Assembly (NCBI GenBank): GCA_002369295.1
Contig: DFDR01000062.1
Location: 421 to 17,189 of the forward strand
Direction of reading: 5' to 3'
Source of the DNA: Desulfovibrionaceae bacterium UBA3823
Lineage (GTDB): Bacteria > Desulfobacterota > Desulfovibrionia > Desulfovibrionales > Desulfovibrionaceae
Length of the DNA stretch: 16,769 nt
Shown: one piece after another, positions 13,317-16,769 of the stretch
Numbering within the stretch: position 1 is the stretch's first letter
How the letters are laid out: each line of letters opens with the position of its first letter
Made by a program: the position numbers and the translations under genes
Notes under the pieces: model-generated
Told to the model about the DNA's origin: nothing
What the model saw: only the letters and a program-made list of their open reading frames with translations
Database searches by the model: none

Positions 13317-14678
13317 CTACGAGGCAAGGCTCCTGGCGAGGGCTTCGGCGGCCAGCCAGCCGCTGGCAAAGGCCCAGTGGAGGTTGAAGCCGCCGAGCAG
13401 GCCCGTGACGTCGAGCACTTCGCCGACAAAGGAGACCCTGGGGTTCAGGCGGCTGAAGAAGGCCAGGGGCTCCACTTCGGCGCAGTCCACGCCGCCGCGG
13501 CAGACTTCGGCCTGCCGCAGGCCGGCTATGCCCCTGGGCACGAAGGTGAACTTCGTGAAGCGCTCGAGGATTTCCCGGCGCACGCTCTTCTTGATCTCGG
13601 CCGCGCGGCGCTTGGCCAGCTCGCCGGGCAGAAGCGCATCGCAGAGCTTCTGGGGAAGATGCCGCGCGAGCAGGGAGCGGGGCGTCCCGCGGCCGGCGCT
13701 TTCGTCGCCAAGGAGGTCGGAGGCGTCCAGCCCGGGCAGCAGGTTCAGCGCAAGCGCCGTTCCGCGCTTCCAGAAGAGCGAGGCCTTGAGGACGCAGGGG
13801 CCGCTTATCCCCTGGTGGGTGAAGAGCAGATCGTCCGTGAAGCTGTGCCTTTTCCCGTCCACGCCCTCGACGTCGAGCCGTGCCGGCAGGCTGATGCCCT
13901 GCAGACCGAGCAGGGGGGAGCCTTCGGGCAGGAGCAGGGGCGCCAGGGCAGCTTCCGGCGCCAGCACCGCATGCCCCAGCCGCTGGGCCAGGGCATAGCC
14001 AAGCCCCGTGGCGCCGCTGGCCGGACATGCCGGCGAGCCCAGGGCCACGGCGAGGTGCCTGGCCTCGAAGCGTCCGCCTTCCCGGGTCCGCACGCGGGCG
14101 CCTCGGGCCGTGACCTCGACGTCCCCGGGGCCAAAGGAGCGCTCAAGCTGGATCTCGGCGAGGCCCGTCTGGCGGATGCGGGAGAGCAGGGCGCGGACCA
14201 GGGCGCCGGCCTCGGTCTTCAGGAAGTACTTCCCGCCCGGGCGCTTCTCCCAGGGCAGTCCAAGCTCTTCCACGAGGCGCACCATCCCCATGGCGCTGAA
14301 GGCGTCGAGCACGGGCGGCACGAAGGCGGGCGTCCGGCAGAGGTAGGCCGCTTCGGCAAGCTGGGCGCTGGTGAAGTTGGCCCGGCCGCCGCCGGCAAGG
14401 GAAAGCTTGCGGCCAGGCTCCCTGGCATGGTCGAGCACGATGCAGCTGCGTCCGAGCTCGCAGAGCCGCAGGGCAAAGGCCAGGCCAGAAGCCCCTGCGC
14501 CAAGCACCAGGCAGTCGCAGACGCGGCCCTTTCCACCAGCGTCGCTTCGGGACGCAAAGCCGGCAGCCGCCCGCCCGGCCCCTGCCGGGTCCCGGGCCTC
14601 CCTGCCAGCCTCTGCGGCGCGCCGTCCAGATGCCGGGGCGGATGCAGGGCTGCATGCAGGGGCGGATTCGCGGGCCAT
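13317..14678 (-). CDS. NAD(P)/FAD-dependent oxidoreductase, BaiN/HI0933 (YhiN) type
   Basis: A flavoprotein of the HI0933-like family, some members of which reduce steroid or other unsaturated substrates; the substrate here is unknown. The dinucleotide motif CLVLGAGASGLAFAL is at about residues 56-70 of the 453-residue reading, followed by REPGRKLSLAGGGRANFT; most family members have GGGRCN, so the Cys is Ala here. The middle region has FTDDLLFTHQGISGP, another family hallmark, and the end GEVLDVTGLLGGFNLHWAFASGWLAAEALA is the usual FAD-closing segment. The first ~50 residues (Ala/Ser/Gly/Arg) are an unusual low-complexity extension with no Met or Val/Leu start codon nearer the Rossmann fold. 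The start at 14678 is the most conservative, but its ribosome site is poor; starts at 14759 (GTG) or 14867 are possible. It is divergent from the hydrolase gene. Confidence 0.85.
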   Translation of the reverse strand: MARESAPACSPASAPASGRRAAEAGREARDPAGAGRAAAGFASRSDAGGKGRVCDCLVLGAGASGLAFALRLCELGRSCIVLDHAREPGRKLSLAGGGRANFTSAQLAEAAYLCRTPAFVPPVLDAFSAMGMVRLVEELGLPWEKRPGGKYFLKTEAGALVRALLSRIRQTGLAEIQLERSFGPGDVEVTARGARVRTREGGRFEARHLAVALGSPACPASGATGLGYALAQRLGHAVLAPEAALAPLLLPEGSPLLGLQGISLPARLDVEGVDGKRHSFTDDLLFTHQGISGPCVLKASLFWKRGTALALNLLPGLDASDLLGDESAGRGTPRSLLARHLPQKLCDALLPGELAKRRAAEIKKSVRREILERFTKFTFVPRGIAGLRQAEVCRGGVDCAEVEPLAFFSRLNPRVSFVGEVLDVTGLLGGFNLHWAFASGWLAAEALARSLAS

Positions 14679-14728
14679 TTCCCGGCCTGGCGCTGGGAAG
14701 GACTGGCGTCCTTTCCTAGCCTGGCTGT

Positions 14729-14758
14729 TTGACAGGCCTTTTCCGCCCGGCGTATGCA
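14729..14758 (+). promoter_or_regulatory. Candidate promoter of the YheT-type hydrolase gene
   Basis: A perfect -35, TTGACA (14729-14734), is followed after 18 bases by TATGCA (14753-14758), which matches three of six -10 positions. Transcription would start near 14766, about 100 bases before the ATG. Confidence 0.45.
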
Positions 14759-14788
14759 CCTTGCCTGCACTGCCTGCCTTGCCTGCAC
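14759..14788. repeat. 12-base direct repeat in the hydrolase leader
   Basis: CCTTGCCTGCAC occurs at 14759-14770 and again at 14777-14788, separated by TGCCTG, itself part of the unit. It lies just after the predicted transcription start. Confidence 0.5.
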
Positions 14789-14865
14789 CGGTCTGGTCCA
14801 AGCTTCCTGCCGTTCTGGCAGGTCTTGGCGTGAAGCCCTGCCCCTTGCCGTATGGAGACTGCGCC

Positions 14866-15855
14866 ATGCCTGTGATTTCCTCCCTCTACCGCTGCCCGCC
14901 GGGCTTTGCCTCGGCGAAGGTCAGCACCATCTTTCCCATGCTCTTCCGCAAGGTCGACTTTCCGCCCAAAGCCCAGGGCGGAGACAGCCTCATCCTGCGG
15001 GAGCGCCTGGAGACGCCCGACGGCGACTTCCTGGACCTGGACTGCTATCCAGGGCCGGCAAACCCGCGCTTTGCCTGCGTGCTCACGCATGGCCTTGCCG
15101 GCAACGCCAGACGGAAATACATCCGGGGCCTGGCCCGCGCAATAGCCAGGGCAGGGGGGCTGCCCCTTGCCTGGAACAGACGGGGCTGCTCCGGCGAGAT
15201 GAACCGCACGGCCCGCTTTTCCTGCATGCTCGAGACCAACGATCTCGCGCTCGTGGTCCAGCGCGCCGAAGCCTTCGACCTGCCGCTGGTTCTGGCAGGC
15301 TTCAGCATGGGCGCCAACCAGACGCTCAAGTACCTTGCGCGCAGGGACGTCTCCCCGCAGGTCAGGGCTGGCATCGCCATTTCCGATCCCTGCGATCCGG
15401 CCTCGGCCGCGGCCTGCATCGACGCGCCGGAAAACGCGGTCTTCAGGAACTACCTGCTCCGGGGCCTCGTCCCCGGCGTCAAGGCCAAGCTGGCCGACTT
15501 TCCCGGCATCGCCTCCGGCCGCGACATGGACAAGGTAGCGACCTTCCTCGAGTTCGACAGCGCCGTCACGGCCCCCATGTTCGGCTTCAAGAGCGCCATG
15601 GAATACTATCTGGCAGCCGGGGTGGTGCGGGAAATTCCCTTCATCCGGCACCCTGTCTACCTGCTCAACGCCCTGGACGATCCCTTCTGCTCGCCCCAGT
15701 GCCATCCCTTCGAGCAGGCCTCGAAGAGTTCCTGCCTCTGGTTCGAAGCGCCACGGCACGGCGGGCACGTGGGCTTCGTCGCCCTGCAGGAGGACTACTA
15801 CAGCGAGCAGAGGGCCGTGCGCTTCATCCGCGAGCGCTCCGGCATCTTCGGCTAG
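14866..15855 (+). CDS. YheT-family alpha/beta-fold hydrolase
   Basis: A 329-residue hydrolase of the YheT/ABHD1-3 group, whose members act on esters or lipids; the natural substrate is unclear. Seen in order: LTHGLAGN (73-80), giving the oxyanion-hole HG; the family signature NRRGCSGEMNR (104-114), close to the usual N-x-R-G-x-x-G; the nucleophile elbow GFSMGAN with S147; the acid in NALDDPF (D271 or D272); and the base in RHGGHVGF with H301. The catalytic triad is therefore complete, and the length is normal. The first ~45 residues (YRCPPGFASAKVSTIFPMLFRKVDF) match the N-terminal lid region seen in the family. The ATG at 14866 has GGAG eight bases upstream; the frame is open far to the left but that overlaps the flavoprotein gene on the other strand. 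It is preceded by its own candidate promoter. Confidence 0.92.
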   Translation: MPVISSLYRCPPGFASAKVSTIFPMLFRKVDFPPKAQGGDSLILRERLETPDGDFLDLDCYPGPANPRFACVLTHGLAGNARRKYIRGLARAIARAGGLPLAWNRRGCSGEMNRTARFSCMLETNDLALVVQRAEAFDLPLVLAGFSMGANQTLKYLARRDVSPQVRAGIAISDPCDPASAAACIDAPENAVFRNYLLRGLVPGVKAKLADFPGIASGRDMDKVATFLEFDSAVTAPMFGFKSAMEYYLAAGVVREIPFIRHPVYLLNALDDPFCSPQCHPFEQASKSSCLWFEAPRHGGHVGFVALQEDYYSEQRAVRFIRERSGIFG

Positions 15856-16025
15856 TTCCGCAGGGGTGCAGGGCAGGGCTGCCCGAGCCCGGCAAAGGGC
15901 GCTGGCAGCGCAAAGGCGCCGGGCAGGGGGCTTTCGCCTTCCCGTCCCGGCGCCTGGGAAAAACGCGGCAGAAGGGGCGCCTGGCCCGTTCCGCCCATGG
16001 CCTGCAGCGCGTGCCGCCGGCTTGG

Positions 16026-16226
16026 CTAGTCCTGAACCTGGTGGGCAACGATGTCGGCCAGAGGCAGGCCCGTTATCTCGGCAGCCTTTTCAGGCATCAT
16101 GCCGGACTTGATCATGGCATGGGCCATCTGCAGCTTGGCCTCGGCAAAGGCGACCTTCTTGCCTTCGTCCATCCACTTCTGCTTTTCCTTCTCGACCAGT
16201 TTCCTGAGTTCCTCTTCGAATGCCAT
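16026..16226 (-). CDS. Orphan 66-residue protein resembling the C-terminal tail of Rpn-type nucleases
   Basis: A short, charged, helical cytosolic protein. MAFEEELRKLVEKEKQKWMDEGKKVAFAEAKLQMAHAM is an amphipathic helix, and MIKSGMMPEKAAEITGLPLADI is the small helical unit (x-x-L/M-x-x-G-x-x-x-E-x-x-A-x-x-T-G-L-x-x-x-x-I) that closes Rpn/PD-(D/E)XK recombination-promoting nucleases and many related transposase-like proteins. The nuclease domain itself is absent. The gene looks translated: AAGGAG is six bases before the ATG. It could be a remnant, an internal-start product retained on its own, or an inhibitor/regulator acting through oligomerisation with a full-length homologue. No such homologue is in the window. 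The low Arg and high Lys/Glu content differs from shadow frames around it. Confidence 0.65.
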   Translation of the reverse strand: MAFEEELRKLVEKEKQKWMDEGKKVAFAEAKLQMAHAMIKSGMMPEKAAEITGLPLADIVAHQVQD

Positions 16227-16647
16227 CAGCTACTCCTTGAGCGCTCCAGCTGCGCCCGGCTCCCGCGACATGGGCCACGAGAGCGGAATGGTTGCCGGCG
16301 CCGGAAGGCGCCGAATGCACGGCCGGGACGGCGCCACACCGCGCCTGCCGCAGGGCCTGAAGAACGCGAAGCGCGCGCCTGGCGACTTCGCTTTCCTCAA
16401 AATGCCGCCGCTGCGCGACATTGGCAAGCCTCGCAGAAACGCCAACCGCCTGTATCAGGCCAGGGAAGGCGGAGGTCTGCAGCCTGGCTGACGGCCCGGC
16501 CTGGCTGACGTTCGGGCACAATGCACGCCTATAACCTTAGTAAAGGCGTGCCGGGCGCCCGGGCAGAGGCGGCAGGGCTGCGCCGGCATCGCGAAGGTCT
16601 GGCGCACGAAGGCAGAGACGTGAAAAACAGGGGCGCAGCGCCAAAGG
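16227..16647. other. Intergenic region without a supported gene
   Basis: Non-coding sequence between the orphan small gene and the tRNA terminator region. Apart from the hairpin at 16523-16551, I see no promoter pair or protein-like frame. Confidence 0.4.
16523..16551. repeat. 8-bp perfect inverted repeat with 13-base AT-rich loop
   Basis: GCACGCCT and AGGCGTGC flank ATAACCTTAGTAA. The loop is markedly AT-rich compared with its surroundings. It could be a hairpin or a protein-binding site; there is no T-run for termination. Confidence 0.45.
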
Positions 16648-16690
16648 ACGCGAAAGCCAAAAACGCGAAAGCCTGCAACGCGAAAACCCC
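16648..16690. repeat. 15-base tandem repeat ACGCGAAAGCC next to the tRNA terminator
   Basis: Three imperfect units with a 15-base period start at 16648, 16663 and 16678. On the minus strand they read as successive TTTCGCGT segments, placing several short T-runs after the tRNA terminator stem. Confidence 0.5.
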
Positions 16691-16715
16691 GGACGCCTTG
16701 CGGACATCCGGGGTT
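16683..16715 (-). terminator. Intrinsic terminator of the tRNA gene
   Basis: On the minus strand ACCCCGGATGTC pairs with GGCGTCCGGGGT (12 bp with two G-T wobbles) around a five-base loop, followed by TTTTCGCG. It lies about ten bases after the tRNA CCA end. Confidence 0.85.
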
Positions 16716-16724
16716 GTTGCTTTC

Positions 16725-16769
16725 TGGTAGCAAGGGGGAGATTTGAACTCTCGACACTGCGGGTATGAA
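16725..16769 (-). tRNA. 3' half of a tRNA, probable anticodon CAU; 5' half outside window
   Basis: The minus strand reads TTCATACCCGCA, GTGTC, GAGAG-TTCAAAT-CTCCC, CCTTGCT, A, CCA. This fits an anticodon loop with T33 and CAU, a five-base variable loop, a T-arm with the standard TTCAAAT loop (one A-C mismatch in the stem), the 3' acceptor strand, discriminator A and an encoded CCA. CAU would mean elongator Met, initiator Met or the modified Ile tRNA; the missing half is needed to tell. Anticodon-loop position 38 is C, which is unusual. Confidence 0.85.

Noticed and set aside
12958..14028. 356-residue minus frame overlapping the flavoprotein gene
   Set aside because: Arg/Ala/Pro-rich shadow out of frame with the recognised FAD protein.

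Overview
The window is GC-rich bacterial chromosome. Its best lineage marker is an outer-membrane porin of the type annotated in Desulfovibrionaceae as 'outer membrane homotrimeric porin'. It lies beside feoB and a FeoB-associated Cys-rich membrane peptide. I infer a Desulfovibrio/Mailhella/Bilophila-like member of Desulfobacterota. This rests on recognised protein families, not on a database search.

Layout from left to right. (1) 1-1076 (+): the C-terminal part of a barnase-like (RNase N1/T1/Sa family) ribonuclease that runs off the left edge, overlapped by a barstar-like inhibitor. Two strong hairpins follow. (2) 1304-5699 (-): an iron-uptake block, transcribed as feoB, then a trimeric porin, then a 47-residue Cys-rich peptide. 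Each gene has its own candidate promoter. A Fur-box-like sequence exactly fills the spacer of the feoB promoter, and the porin has a classic terminator. (3) 6218-6532 (+): a small two-HTH protein resembling the N-terminus of an IS21 IstA transposase, divergent from feoB. (4) 7099-9087: a ZraP/Spy/CpxP-like periplasmic protein and a MobA-like nucleotidyltransferase (both -), with a divergent nucleoside 2-deoxyribosyltransferase (+). (5) 9382-11219 (-): a two-gene unit of unrecognised proteins, a Pro/Ala-tailed membrane protein and a soluble helical protein. (6) about 11740-12960: a lower-GC stretch holding a small secreted protein whose signal-peptide codons are GC-rich but whose mature part is about 37% GC, then a degenerate region and an AT-rich palindrome/IHF-like patch. 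(7) 13317-15855: a BaiN/HI0933-type flavoprotein (-) divergent from a YheT-type alpha/beta hydrolase (+). (8) 16026-16769: an orphan 66-residue protein resembling the tail of Rpn-type nucleases (-), a tRNA terminator, and the 3' half of a tRNA (probably anticodon CAU) leaving the right edge.

The clearest functional story is iron. The porin would let solutes cross the outer membrane, FeoB would move Fe2+ across the inner membrane under Fur control, and the Cys-rich peptide is the usual small partner of FeoB; no feoA is visible here. The second is RNase/inhibitor: catalytic Glu, Arg and His are all present in the RNase, and the two acidic barstar contact positions are present in the inhibitor. 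One observation links distant parts of the window: a 15-bp palindrome, ACTTGAA-N-TTCAAGT, lies on the promoter of the Cys-rich peptide and again upstream of the deoxyribosyltransferase. No rRNA, CRISPR array or intact insertion sequence was seen.
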